DNA from: Streptomyces fradiae ATCC 10745 = DSM 40063
GTDB taxonomy: Bacteria; Actinomycetota; Actinomycetes; Streptomycetales; Streptomycetaceae
Length of the DNA stretch: 64,000 nucleotides
Direction of reading: 5' to 3'
Assembly (NCBI RefSeq): GCF_008704425.1
Contig: NZ_CP023696.1
Coordinates: 3,210,501-3,274,500 of the forward strand
Shown: positions 7,302 to 17,452 of the stretch, piece by piece
Layout of the letters: each line of letters opens with the position of its first letter
How positions within the stretch are numbered: the stretch's first letter is position 1
Translations under genes and position numbers: made by a program
Notes under the pieces: generated by a model
What the model was told of the DNA's origin: nothing
What the model saw: the letters and a program-made list of their open reading frames with translations, nothing else
Database searches by the model: none

Positions 7302-9206
7302 TCAGACGAGGCGGACCGGCTTCTCGGGGCGGGCGCCCACCGAGGTGAGCCAGTCCCGCAGCGGCTCGGGGTCGGCGTCCTCGATCAGCGCCAGTACGGG
7401 GGGACCGACGTCCGCGCGCCTGCGGCCACCGGCATCGCCCGCCCCGTCGCCCCCGACGAGCAGGACCGGGCCGTCCAGCCAGTCCAGACCGGGCGCCGCA
7501 CCGGCCGTGTCCACGGCGGCGCAGCACACCGCGGCCAGCACGTGGTCGGCCAGCAGCTCCCGCCCGCTGCGCGGGGGCTGCAACGGCAGCAGGGGCAGGT
7601 CGTCGGCGCCCCGGACGGGGGGACCGGCAGGCGCCGCACCGGACGGGGGCGTACGAGACGGAGCCGTACCGGACGAGTCCGTACCGGGCGCTGCCGCGCT
7701 GGACGGCGCCGAACCGGAAGGGGCCGAACCGTAAGGGGCCGAACCGTGAGGGGGTGTACCGGCCGGGGGCAGGGGCCCGGCGGCCGGCTCGAACGCGGCG
7801 GTCAGCACGAGCGGTCCCGTCCCGGAGCCGGGCGCTCCGTCGGGCGCGGCCCGGCCCGGGGCGCGCTCCTCGCGGGACAGCTCCGCGACCAGGGCCGCCG
7901 CCACCCTCTCACCGTCCTCCGCCGTGGAGAAGTGCTCCAGCACCCGCGTGAGCGTCGGCCCCTGAGGCCCCGTGCGGGCGCCGAGCCGGTCCAGCACCCG
8001 GTGCAGCCGCGCCGCCTCCGTGCGCCACTTGCGGTCCACGACCTCCTCCGGATACCGCTGCCAGTCCACCGGCGCCCAGCCCGGACCCGGCTCGGCCGGC
8101 CCGCCGTGGAAGATGCGGGCCGCCAGCAGGGACGTGGCCTCGTCCACCAGGCCCGGCTCCTCCAGCAGGTCGCACGCCGGGCGCTCGCCGAGCCGGGACG
8201 CGAACCCCTCCGCGAGCCGGTCGCGCCGGGACAGCTCCGTCAGCGCCGAGACCACGCCCGCGTCCAGCCGGGACGGCCAGCGGCCCATCCGCCAGGCGGG
8301 CAGCGCCACCCGCGTGAGCAGCCGGTCCCACCCCGCGTACGCGAGGCCCACCTGCTCCTGGGCGACAATCCGCAGCCCGTAGTCGACCGCCCGGGCCCGC
8401 TCCGAGGCGGCCGCCGCGACACCCCGCTCCATCTCGGCGGCGTGCTCGCCCACGGCCCGCAGCAGGGTCCTGGCCACCGCGGCGACCGGCCGCGCGCCCA
8501 GGCGCCGTACCGCCCCGAGGCCGGGCCGGCCGGGCAGCGCCACCGCCGCGTCCAGTCCCCGGACGAACCGGCGCGCGGCGGCTATGTCGGGGTGGGCGGA
8601 CGGGCCCGTGCCGGCCACGACCGGGGCCAGCACCGCCCGCAGCTCCCCGACCCGCATCCACCACAGGAACGGCGAGCCTATGACCAGTACCGGAGCCGCG
8701 TCCGGAGCCGCGTGCGGACCGCGGCCGGGCAGGCGGTGCGCCCGGTGCGTACGGTCCTCCAGCCAGCTGTCGCAGTCGGGCGTCAGGGCTATCGCGGAGG
8801 GCGCGGGGACCGTCAGGCGCGCCGCCAGGTCCCGCACCATCCCGTACAGGTCGGGCGCCGACGACTCGGCGATCTCCACCGTCGGGGTGAGCGCGGGACG
8901 GGCCCGCGCCACGACCGCGCCGACCGCCGCCGCGCCGAGCAGCACCACCGCGGCGGCACCGGACACCGCCCAGCGGGCGGCGTCCCACGCCGGACCGGCC
9001 AGCCGCCCCGCGGCACCGCCGGCCAGCAGGACGACCGCGACCGCGGCGGGCAGCAGGGCGACGGCCCAGGCCCTGCCGCGCACACGCAGCACGGCGCGGG
9101 CTCGGGCGCGCGCGGCCTGCGCGCCCCGCTCCTCACCCATGGCGCCCATGGCGGCCGGGGTGCTCGTGGCACCCCGGCCGGCGCTGCCGGATCCGGGACC
9201 GAACAC
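7302..9206 (-). CDS. Membrane protein resembling an M48 peptidase that has lost its HExxH site
   Basis: 634 residues. Two membrane helices (about 47-66 and 82-101) precede a segment laid out like bacterial M48 metallopeptidases: VLVIGSPFLWWMRVGELRAVLA. Where active relatives continue with zinc-binding HELGH, this protein has PVVAG (about 195-199), so it is predicted to be catalytically dead. The C-terminal part has a Pro/Ser/Gly linker coded by degenerate 15-bp repeats (about 7665-7760), then a small conserved tail. Start is GTG 9206 with a GGAGGGGG ribosome site; an ATG about 19 codons later is an alternative. The M48 relationship is inference from layout. Confidence 0.6.
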   Translation of the reverse strand: MFGPGSGSAGRGATSTPAAMGAMGEERGAQAARARARAVLRVRGRAWAVALLPAAVAVVLLAGGAAGRLAGPAWDAARWAVSGAAAVVLLGAAAVGAVVARARPALTPTVEIAESSAPDLYGMVRDLAARLTVPAPSAIALTPDCDSWLEDRTHRAHRLPGRGPHAAPDAAPVLVIGSPFLWWMRVGELRAVLAPVVAGTGPSAHPDIAAARRFVRGLDAAVALPGRPGLGAVRRLGARPVAAVARTLLRAVGEHAAEMERGVAAAASERARAVDYGLRIVAQEQVGLAYAGWDRLLTRVALPAWRMGRWPSRLDAGVVSALTELSRRDRLAEGFASRLGERPACDLLEEPGLVDEATSLLAARIFHGGPAEPGPGWAPVDWQRYPEEVVDRKWRTEAARLHRVLDRLGARTGPQGPTLTRVLEHFSTAEDGERVAAALVAELSREERAPGRAAPDGAPGSGTGPLVLTAAFEPAAGPLPPAGTPPHGSAPYGSAPSGSAPSSAAAPGTDSSGTAPSRTPPSGAAPAGPPVRGADDLPLLPLQPPRSGRELLADHVLAAVCCAAVDTAGAAPGLDWLDGPVLLVGGDGAGDAGGRRRADVGPPVLALIEDADPEPLRDWLTSVGARPEKPVRLV

Positions 9207-9258
9207 GGCCGTACGTCACCCCCTCCACCCCTGCGACGGTTTTGCTCACTCCCCCACT

Positions 9259-9272
9259 GTGACACCCGTCAC
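9259..9272. promoter_or_regulatory. Palindrome GTGAC-ACCC-GTCAC
   Basis: Five-base arms with a 4-nt spacer, about 55 bp upstream of the leftward GTG at 9206. The half-sites resemble the AGTGA/TCACC type recognised by streptomycete developmental repressors such as BldD, but the match is too loose to name a regulator. Confidence 0.3.
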
Positions 9273-9425
9273 CGACATCGCAATGCCGGTGGGCCAAGTG
9301 CCGGAAAGCCTGCGCGGCACCCTAGTTGGGGTGCCGCCAGGCGTCATTCGGATGGGTGAGTCGTCACTCGATGGAATGGCTTGGGCAGAACCGGGCACGG
9401 TTCGGGGCGTCGGTGGGTGTAGAAG

Positions 9426-9456
9426 GGCCCGGGTGCGTACGCACCGCACCCGGGCC
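9426..9456 (-). terminator. Terminator of purD
   Basis: Perfect 12-bp stem (9426-9437 with 9445-9456) with a 7-nt loop, about 70 nt past the purD stop codon. Confidence 0.75.
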
Positions 9457-9525
9457 TCCCCGCCGTCCCTCCGTGCCCCGGCCGGCTGTCCCGCCGAGGG
9501 CCTCGAAGCCTGTCCCGCCGCGCGT

Positions 9526-10779
<1,254 letters not shown>

Positions 10780-10800
10780 GCCAGCCAGGGTAGCCCGGCG

Positions 10801-10827
10801 GGCGGCCCGCCCTTTGTGCGGGCCGCC
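10801..10827 (-). terminator. Terminator of dnaX
   Basis: Perfect 10-bp stem (10801-10810 with 10818-10827), 7-nt loop containing TTT, between the dnaX stop and the purD start. Confidence 0.7.
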
Positions 10828-10840
10828 GAGCGGACGGCCG

Positions 10841-13282
10841 CTACTCGTTCGTGTATTCCTCCACCACCGTCGCGCCCAGCTCCCGGACGATCAGGTCGTG
10901 GCCGGAGAGGGCGGAGTCCACCAGGTCCGGATCGTCCTCCTCCGGTACGTCGTCCTCGGGCGCGACGGACCGCGGCGGGGCGGCGTGCTGCGCCTGGTAC
11001 CCGGCGGGGCCGGGTCCGGTGCCGTGCTGGGCGCCGTGGCCCTGGGCGTGGCCGGGGCCGGAGGGCAGGGCTCCGGGGCCGTGCCCCGGTCCGGGGCCCT
11101 GGCCGTGAGACTGCCCCTGGCCCTGCCCGTGCCCCTGGCCGGGGCCGGTCCGGGCGTCGGGGCCCTGGCCGGCCTGCGGCGCGACGGCGGACGGCGGTAC
11201 GGGGCCGGGGCCGGCCTGCGGTGCCTGGGACGCGCCCTGCGGGTACCCGCCGGAGGGCGGCCCGGCCGGTGCGGGGCGGCCGTATCCCCCTGCGGGGGGC
11301 CCGCTCGCGGGTGCGGGACCGGCGCCGCCGGACGGGTCGACGATGGCCTCGATCTTCCAGTGGACGTGGAACTGCTCGGCGAGGGCCTGCTTGAGGACCT
11401 CCTCGCTGCCGCTGCTCGTGAAGTTGTCCCGGGCTCCCGCGTTGAGGAAGCCGAGCTGGAGGGTGGTGCCGTCGAACCCGGCGACCTGGGCGTTCTGGCT
11501 GAGCAGGATCCACGTGAAACGGCGGCGGTTCTTGACCGCCTCCAGGATGCCGGGCCACATGGTGCGCGCCTGGACGGCGCCCTGAGCCATCTCGGCGGAG
11601 GCACCGGGGGCGGGGGCGCCGGCGGCGGGCGCCGGGGCGTGGGCCTGGGCGTGGGCGGGCGGCTGCGGGGCCTGCGGCGGCTGGGCGGGGGCGGCGGCTG
11701 CGCCCTGGCCGGGTGCGGCGGCGGAGGGCCAGGCCCCCGGCTGCCGTACGCCCGGCCCCTCCGCACCCGCGGGGCCTCCGGCCCCGGGTGCGGCGGCGGT
11801 GGGCCAGGCACCGGGCGCGCGGGCCGCGGGCGCGGCGGCGGGCGGGGCGGGCGCGGGCGCGGCGGGGGCGGGCGCGGCGGGGGCCGCCGGCGCGTGCTCC
11901 GGCGGCGCGCCGGCCGGCGCCCCCGTGGGGGCGGCGCCCGGGAAGGCCCCTGGGACCGTCCCCGTGGGGGCGGCGCCCGGCGGAGGTCCGGCCGGGACCC
12001 CCGCCTCCGGGCTCCCGCCCCGCGCGGCGGCACGGGCGGCCGCGGCCCCGCCGCCGTCGGGCACGTGGGCGCCGGGCCCCGGCACGTACCCCAGGGCGGG
12101 GCCCGGCGCCGCGGCCTGGAGGTGGACGCCGCGCTCCAGCCGCTCCAGGCGGGCCTGCACGGAGCGCTCGTCGTCGTACGCGGCGGGCAGCAGCACGCGC
12201 GCGCAGATCAGCTCCAGCTGGAGGCGCGGCGAGGTGGCACCGCGCATCTCGGTGAGCCCGGCGTTCACGATGTCGGCGGCCCGGCTGAGCTCCGCGGCGC
12301 CGAAGGTGGACGCCTGGGCCTGCATCCGCTCGACGACGTCGGCGGGCCCGTCGATGAGGCCCTTCTCCGCGGCGTCCGGCACGGCGGCGAGGATCACGAG
12401 GTCGCGCAGCCGCTCCAGCAGGTCCGCGACGAACCTCCGGGGGTCGTTGCCGCCCTCGACGACCCGGTCGACCACCTCGAACGCGGCGGCGCCGTCACCG
12501 GTGGCGAACGCCTCGACGACCGCGTCGAGCAGCGACCCGTCGGTGTACCCGAGGAGGGACGTCGCCATGGCGTACGTCACCCCGGCGTCGGCGGCACCGG
12601 CGAGGAGCTGGTCCATGACGGACATCGAGTCACGCACCGACCCGGCACCGGCCCGCACGACGAGCGGCAGGACGCCGTCCTCGACGGGGATGCCCTCGCG
12701 CCCGCACACCTCGCCCAGGTAGTCGCGCAGCGTGCCCGGCGGGACGAGCCGGAAGGGGTAGTGGTGCGTACGCGAGCGGATGGTGCCGATGACCTTCTCG
12801 GGCTCGGTCGTCGCGAAGATGAACTTGAGGTGCTCCGGCGGCTCCTCGACCACCTTCAGCAGGGCGTTGAACCCCGCCGAGGTGACCATGTGCGCCTCGT
12901 CGATGATGTAGATCTTGTACCGGCTGCTCGCGGGGCCGAAGAACGCCTTCTCGCGCAGGTCGCGGGCGTCGTCCACACCGCCGTGCGACGCGGCGTCGAT
13001 CTCGATCACGTCGATGGAACCGGGCCCGTTGCGCGCGAGGTCCCGGCAGGACTGGCACACCCCGCACGGCGTCGGGGTGGGGCCCTGCTCGCAGTTCAGG
13101 CAGCGCGCGAGGATGCGGGCGCTGGTCGTCTTGCCGCAGCCGCGCGGCCCGCTGAAGAGGTAGGCGTGATTGACCCGGTTGTTCCGCAGCGCCTGCTGCA
13201 GCGGGTCGGTGACATGCTCCTGCCCGATGACTTCGGCGAAGGTCTCGGGTCGATAGCGGCGGTACAGCGCGAGGGACGACAC
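10841..13282 (-). CDS. dnaX: DNA polymerase III subunit gamma/tau
   Basis: 813 residues; clamp-loader ATPase of the replicative polymerase. AAA+ motifs: Walker A GPRGCGKTT, a four-cysteine zinc module (CLNCEQ ... CGVCQSC), Walker B IIDEAHM, sensor-1 ATTEPEKV and SRC motif TIRSR. Domain III follows, then a long Ala/Pro/Gly-rich disordered stretch (about 420-560), a conserved tau-type C-terminal domain (MWPGILEAVKNRRRFTWILL) and another Gly/Gln/His-rich tail. Start chosen at GTG 13282 because VSSLALYRRYRPE is where the family begins; longer starts would run toward ffs. No strong ribosome site is visible. ffs lies upstream on the same strand. Confidence 0.96.
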   Translation of the reverse strand: MSSLALYRRYRPETFAEVIGQEHVTDPLQQALRNNRVNHAYLFSGPRGCGKTTSARILARCLNCEQGPTPTPCGVCQSCRDLARNGPGSIDVIEIDAASHGGVDDARDLREKAFFGPASSRYKIYIIDEAHMVTSAGFNALLKVVEEPPEHLKFIFATTEPEKVIGTIRSRTHHYPFRLVPPGTLRDYLGEVCGREGIPVEDGVLPLVVRAGAGSVRDSMSVMDQLLAGAADAGVTYAMATSLLGYTDGSLLDAVVEAFATGDGAAAFEVVDRVVEGGNDPRRFVADLLERLRDLVILAAVPDAAEKGLIDGPADVVERMQAQASTFGAAELSRAADIVNAGLTEMRGATSPRLQLELICARVLLPAAYDDERSVQARLERLERGVHLQAAAPGPALGYVPGPGAHVPDGGGAAAARAAARGGSPEAGVPAGPPPGAAPTGTVPGAFPGAAPTGAPAGAPPEHAPAAPAAPAPAAPAPAPPAAAPAARAPGAWPTAAAPGAGGPAGAEGPGVRQPGAWPSAAAPGQGAAAAPAQPPQAPQPPAHAQAHAPAPAAGAPAPGASAEMAQGAVQARTMWPGILEAVKNRRRFTWILLSQNAQVAGFDGTTLQLGFLNAGARDNFTSSGSEEVLKQALAEQFHVHWKIEAIVDPSGGAGPAPASGPPAGGYGRPAPAGPPSGGYPQGASQAPQAGPGPVPPSAVAPQAGQGPDARTGPGQGHGQGQGQSHGQGPGPGHGPGALPSGPGHAQGHGAQHGTGPGPAGYQAQHAAPPRSVAPEDDVPEEDDPDLVDSALSGHDLIVRELGATVVEEYTNE

Positions 13283-13469
13283 GCATACGACGATATCGGG
13301 CCGCACCGACAACCGGACCGCCCCAAGATCCACCGACCCGCACGCCGGAGATCCACCGAGCCGCGCCCCGGAGATCCGCCCGGCACGGGCACCCGTGATC
13401 CACCGGCACCGGACGCCGGGCCCGCACCGGAGCCGGCCCCGCACCGTCTCCGTCCCCGGACACGCGAAC

Positions 13470-13555
13470 GCCCCCCACGCACCCGCCAGAGCCGACCTAC
13501 CCTTGCTGCCTTCCGGCCCTGGGGGAGTTCAGTCAGATAGCGCCACGTGAGGGGC
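13470..13555 (-). ncRNA. ffs: Signal recognition particle RNA (small bacterial type)
   Basis: Read leftward, this holds the SRP RNA apical domain: CCCCCAGGGCCGGAAGGCAG with the GGAA tetraloop and the asymmetric loop that binds Ffh. Complementary ends (GCCCCTCACG and CGTGGGGGGC) close the stem. It has the short form without an Alu domain. ffs next to dnaX is a widespread bacterial arrangement. Ends are estimated from pairing. Confidence 0.85.
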
Positions 13556-13631
13556 TGCGCCCAGGGTACCCGATCCGTCGCCCTGGGAACGAGTTCGCAA
13601 GCACCCCTCGGAGTCATGTAATGTTCCCGGC

Positions 13632-13719
13632 GGAGGATTCGCCTAGAGGCCTAGGGCGCACGCTTGGAAAGCGTGTTGGGGGCAACCCCTCACGAGTTCG
13701 AATCTCGTATCCTCCGCCA
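13632..13719 (+). tRNA. tRNA-Ser (GGA), island integration target
   Basis: 88 nt with a class II long variable arm, acceptor stem GGAGGAT/ATCCTCC and encoded CCA. Loop TTGGAAA gives anticodon GGA at 13666-13668 for UCC/UCU codons. Its last 56 bases are repeated at 21469-21524, so the element rebuilt the 3' half of the gene on insertion. Confidence 0.97.
13664..13719 (+). repeat. attL: 56-bp core within tRNA-Ser
   Basis: Identical to 21469-21524. The identity starts in the anticodon loop (TTGGAAAGCG...) and ends at CCA; flanking bases differ on both sides. Confidence 0.9.
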
Positions 13720-13736
13720 CGGCTGACCAGCCGAAA

Positions 13737-13771
13737 CGAAGGTCCCGACCGCAGCGCGGTCGGGACCTTCG
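13737..13771 (+). terminator. Terminator of tRNA-Ser, brought by the island
   Basis: 15-bp stem (13737-13751 with 13757-13771) with loop CAGCG. It lies inside attL, so it came with the element; the presumed original chromosomal tRNA terminator is at 21544-21581. Confidence 0.75.
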
Positions 13772-13780
13772 TCGTTCCGT

Positions 13781-13802
13781 GGTTGCAGTTTTGGTTGCAG
13801 TT
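13781..13802 (+). repeat. Two GGTTGCAGTT direct repeats, 12-nt period
   Basis: GGTTGCAGTT at 13781-13790 and again at 13793-13802, just inside attL. Short direct repeats next to an att core are typical arm sites for integrase or excisionase. The right end has a similar 12-nt arrangement of GGTCTCA (21354-21372). Confidence 0.5.
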
Positions 13803-13807
13803 CCCGT

Positions 13808-15070
13808 CTACCGCCCGTTGAGGACGGACCGGCACGCGTTGCAGTACATGGCGGCGTTCCGCCCGTAGCGTCGCATCAGCTGGCCGCAGCCGGCGCACAG
13901 CCCGAGCTCCCACGGCGGGCATCTCAGCGCGGCGGAAGCGGCGGCGCGTTCCACGGTGGTGATCCGCATCGGGTCGTGGGAGCGCTGGATCGGCATACGG
14001 GGAAGCGTGAAGCCGCCGGTCGGCTGGTCGAGATCGCGGAAGGGCCGGCCGTCACTGACGAACCAGCTCTCCTCCCCGGCTCTGCAGTTACGGTCGATCT
14101 CCTGCTCGGCGAAGGTGATCAGGTCGTCCTCCTCTTCGACTGGGGCCGTTGGGAGAGGCGTCTTCTCGCCGATGAGCTCCTGCCACAGCGCGCGGTCCTC
14201 AGCCGAGACCCACATGTGCCGACCGGCGCGGCCGCTCCCTCGGCTGGGCACGTAGACCGGGACGCTCTCCCCCGTCGCACTCTGCAGGACCAGGTCCTCG
14301 ATGAAGACCGGCTTCTTCTCCGGGAGGCAGAGCGCGGGCACGAACCAGTCCGCGTGAATCGCGCCACAGTGGCCGGCACCCTCGCTGACGAGACAGTGGC
14401 GCTCGCTGCTCGCTACGCACTTCCAGACTTCGAGGTGCCGGTACCCTCCGCGGATCACCATCTCCCTGCCGTCGGCGATGTCCTTCCACGGCATGTCGTC
14501 GACCCGCGCCCACGGAGCGCGGTCGATCAGGGAGGCCGTCCGGTCCTTCGCCACCCAGAGAGGAGTGATGCCGTGCTCCACAGCGTTGACCGAGCGCCGG
14601 TGGACGCTGCTGGGACTGAGGTGGTGGTACTGGATCTCCCAGCCGATCCGCAGGCCGCCGGGTCCGACGACGACGGCGTCCGAGATGCTGCGCCGGTTGC
14701 CGATGGGAACCTCGGCCTCGGCGTCCAGGCCGTGCCGCCCGGCGGTCTCGACGATCCGCTCCTTGGTGGCCTTGTGCTGGGCGCTCTCCGCCGGCGTCGC
14801 CTTGTGCGTGATCGGCAGGTGGGAGGCGACGAGCGGTCGCCGGCCGCCGGCGCGCCCCCGGCGGATGAACATCCAGGGCGACTTCCCGCCCGACTCCGAC
14901 AGGCACTCGCGCTTGTCGTGGTGCGCCAGGCATTCAAGCAGTTGCGGGTCACGCTCGGAGACGCGGGCGGTGATCTCCTGGAGCAGATCGGGACGGTCCG
15001 GGTGACCGAGGTCGGGCAGGGACAGATTGATCTCTATGCCGTATCCGGTGTGCCACACCCCATTAGCCAT
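13808..15070 (-). CDS. CoiA-like nuclease-fold protein with C-terminal zinc finger
   Basis: About 420 residues. The middle resembles the competence-associated CoiA family with a restriction-endonuclease-like core: SDAVVVGPGG ... RIGWEIQYHH gives a D-x(n)-ExQ active-site pattern. The C-terminus has a four-cysteine finger, CAGCGQLMRRYG ... YCNAC. The beginning, TGYGIEINLSLPDLGHPDRP, is typical of streptomycete homologues. Start at ATG 15070 is tentative; a GTG four codons later has better spacing to GGAGGA. As first gene inside the island it may act on incoming or element DNA, but no methylase partner is present. Confidence 0.65.
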   Translation of the reverse strand: MANGVWHTGYGIEINLSLPDLGHPDRPDLLQEITARVSERDPQLLECLAHHDKRECLSESGGKSPWMFIRRGRAGGRRPLVASHLPITHKATPAESAQHKATKERIVETAGRHGLDAEAEVPIGNRRSISDAVVVGPGGLRIGWEIQYHHLSPSSVHRRSVNAVEHGITPLWVAKDRTASLIDRAPWARVDDMPWKDIADGREMVIRGGYRHLEVWKCVASSERHCLVSEGAGHCGAIHADWFVPALCLPEKKPVFIEDLVLQSATGESVPVYVPSRGSGRAGRHMWVSAEDRALWQELIGEKTPLPTAPVEEEDDLITFAEQEIDRNCRAGEESWFVSDGRPFRDLDQPTGGFTLPRMPIQRSHDPMRITTVERAAASAALRCPPWELGLCAGCGQLMRRYGRNAAMYCNACRSVLNGR

Positions 15071-15225
15071 TCCTCCACCATAGGAACGACCACTGACACT
15101 CAACAGGGCGCATAAGAGATCCAACGCCACTATTCAGAACGGGAGTTCGAGCCCTTCCGGCCTCGGCGCAACACAGACGGCATTGTCAGAGGAATCCGAA
15201 CGAGCTGTGCGCGCAACGGCGTTTC

Positions 15226-17439
15226 CTAGCCCCCCAGCGGCAGCTCGCACCAGACGGCCTTGCCCCCGCCTGAGTCGCGACGAGACCCCCAGGACGAAGC
15301 AATCGCAGCGATGACCGACATGCCACGACCAGCCTCGTCAGCTGGTCCGGCTTGCCGCCTACGCGGCAGATGATCGTCCGCGTCCGTCACCTCGATGATC
15401 AGCCGGCGATCGGTGCGGCGCAGGCGCAGCCCCACGGGTGGGGTGCCGTGTTGGAGAGCGTTCGCCACCAGCTCACTCGCGGCCAGCACGCCAAGGTCGC
15501 ACGTCCCGGCTGGGAGACGCCAGGAGGCGAGCGTGTTGCGCGCGAATCTCCTGGCGCGCGGGGCTGTCTCCACGCCGCCGCCGAGATCCAGCGCCGCATG
15601 GACAAAGAGCTCGGCATCCGCGCCGGTGCGGGTGGGGTGCTGGAGAGCAAGCACGGCGATGTCGTCCTCGAGATAGGCATCTGCACCCAGAGTGCGCAAG
15701 AGCGTGGCGCAGATGTCGCCAGGGGTGCCCTGGACACCGGCGAGTGTGCGCTCCAGTACGGCCACGCTTTCGTCGATGTCCCGGTCCCGGCGTTCGACCA
15801 GGCCGTCGGTGTAGAGAACGGCGGTGGAGCCCGGCGGCAGGCCGATGGATCCGGAGGCGTGCCGCCACCCGCCGGTGCCGAGCGGGGCCCCGGTGGGGTC
15901 CTCGGCGCGGCGGACGGTGCCGTCCTCGTCCCGTACGAGAATCGGCAGGTGCCCGGCGGACGCGTAGACGAGCTGCCCTCCGTGCGGGTCGTGGACGGCG
16001 TACACGCAGGTTGCGATCTGGCTGGCGGCGATCTCGGCGGCAAGGCCGTCGAGGAGCTGGATCACCTCATGGGGAGGCAGGTCCAGTCGAGCATAGGCTC
16101 GAACAGCGGCACGCAGCTGACCCATGGCCGCAGCGGCGCGCACGCCGCGGCCCATCACGTCGCCGATGACGAAGGCCGTACGGCCGGCCCCTAGGGAGAC
16201 AACGTCGTACCAGTCGCCACCCGCGTCGGAGTCTCCGGGCTGGTAGGTGGCAGCGATGCGCAGATCGTCGGGCTGCTCCAACTCCTTTGGGAGCAGCGAC
16301 TGCTGAAGACTAACGGCCGTCTTGTGCCGATCCTTCTCGGCGAGAGCAAGCCTCTCGCGCAGCACGGCAACGTCGTCGTCCAACCCGTAAGAGTTGTTCA
16401 GGGTTGTCCGGAACAACTCGGGGCTAGAGTCTCCTGCCGACGACCTGGGGTGTGGAAAAACGCTTCCCGCAATGATGCGTGCGTCGGAGGAATCATGGGG
16501 CTCTGCGACGACACCCAGGTCGTCTGCGGCGTCTCGCACAGCCTCCTGTTCACGGTCCAAGGCGTCGTCGGTTCGCGCCAGGATCTCGTCGAACTGGTCA
16601 AGAGCGCTGTCCTCGCCCGGTACGTCGTGAACGACGGCGTCAGCGGAGATCACGGCCAGGTCTCCAGCGTCGCTGACCAGCGGCTGTTGGCCGATGTCCA
16701 GCAGATACGCCTCCAGCATCTGCACGCGCCGGGCAGCAAGGTCGGCGATGCGCTGGGCTTCGTCACGTTGGCTCACCGCACGTTCGAGCTGGGCGCTCAG
16801 GCGCGCCTCCTGGTCCCGAGCACGTTTAAGCTGCGGCTGCAGCGCACGCGTCGGGTCCGGTGAGTACACACCGACCCCGGTGCGTGCGTCGATACGTCGC
16901 GACAGCTCAGCAACCTTGGCTTGTGCCTGGCCGAGGACGAGAAAGAGCATCGAGGCAATCCGGAGCGCCTGTTGACGCCCCTGCTCACTGGTCTCGTATG
17001 CCTGGCGCGCACGCACGAGGTCCCGGTAGACCTGAATCGTGCGTTCCTTCTCCTCGATGAGTTCGCGCGGCGACACGACCACCTGACCGTCGACGGCGAC
17101 CAGGGTCGGAGCGCTCTGCGCCTTGTCCCAGAGGGCACGTGCCTCGCGTACGCGACCCAGCGCCTGGTGGGCCGGCTCGTCAGGGAAGCACACATCCGCG
17201 ACGGCCTCCACCACATCCCAGGTCAGGTCTTCCCCTGACAGATGAATGCGCAGGCGGCGGAGGTCTGCGACTCTCCCGTCCGCGAAGTGCTCCGGGGTCA
17301 GACGGCTATGGATGTCCCGAACGCTCAGACCAGCCTCGTCGATCCATGAACGAACCATCTGGACCAACGAAATGACTTCGGCGCTGGCTCCTTTGGGCGG
17401 TGCCCAGGGACGCCCCGGGCGCTTCTTCCGCTCCCCCAT
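15226..17439 (-). CDS. SpoIIE-type PP2C phosphatase with HATPase (anti-sigma-like) domain
   Basis: 737 residues. N-terminal about 100 residues look helix-turn-helix-like (SVRDIHSRLTPEHFADG), followed by long coiled coil (about 110-330). The PP2C/SpoIIE domain has GGDWYDVV, FVIGDVMGRGV, YASAGHLPIL and LYTDGLVERR with a late EDDIAVL metal aspartate. The C-terminal HATPase has N-box SELVANALQHG and G-box AGRGMSVI. Proteins of this plan dephosphorylate anti-anti-sigma factors or bind sigma-pathway partners. ATG 17439 follows GGGGAGAAG. A large inverted repeat is just upstream (17453-17490) and a related motif lies inside the gene at 16391-16419. Confidence 0.85.
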   Translation of the reverse strand: MGERKKRPGRPWAPPKGASAEVISLVQMVRSWIDEAGLSVRDIHSRLTPEHFADGRVADLRRLRIHLSGEDLTWDVVEAVADVCFPDEPAHQALGRVREARALWDKAQSAPTLVAVDGQVVVSPRELIEEKERTIQVYRDLVRARQAYETSEQGRQQALRIASMLFLVLGQAQAKVAELSRRIDARTGVGVYSPDPTRALQPQLKRARDQEARLSAQLERAVSQRDEAQRIADLAARRVQMLEAYLLDIGQQPLVSDAGDLAVISADAVVHDVPGEDSALDQFDEILARTDDALDREQEAVRDAADDLGVVAEPHDSSDARIIAGSVFPHPRSSAGDSSPELFRTTLNNSYGLDDDVAVLRERLALAEKDRHKTAVSLQQSLLPKELEQPDDLRIAATYQPGDSDAGGDWYDVVSLGAGRTAFVIGDVMGRGVRAAAAMGQLRAAVRAYARLDLPPHEVIQLLDGLAAEIAASQIATCVYAVHDPHGGQLVYASAGHLPILVRDEDGTVRRAEDPTGAPLGTGGWRHASGSIGLPPGSTAVLYTDGLVERRDRDIDESVAVLERTLAGVQGTPGDICATLLRTLGADAYLEDDIAVLALQHPTRTGADAELFVHAALDLGGGVETAPRARRFARNTLASWRLPAGTCDLGVLAASELVANALQHGTPPVGLRLRRTDRRLIIEVTDADDHLPRRRQAGPADEAGRGMSVIAAIASSWGSRRDSGGGKAVWCELPLGG

Positions 17440-17452
17440 CGCTTCTCCCCGT

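Larger units (their letters stand above)
9207..9525. other. Intergenic between the M48-like gene and purD
   Basis: No convincing gene. It contains a gtgac/gtcac palindrome (9259-9272) in the promoter area of the M48-like gene, a small hairpin near 9316-9335 (GGCACC ... GGTGCC) and the purD terminator at 9426-9456. Confidence 0.55.

Noticed and set aside
9246..9449. 67-codon minus-strand frame between the M48-like gene and purD
   Set aside because: No ribosome site, overlaps the purD terminator and the palindrome, and the translation is not protein-like.
11511..11520. CACGTGAAAC inside dnaX resembling parS
   Set aside because: Only the right part matches; the left half is GATC instead of GTTT, and it lies in coding sequence.
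16324..16863. 179-codon plus-strand frame inside the PP2C gene
   Set aside because: Antisense to a gene with complete PP2C and HATPase motifs; no independent support.
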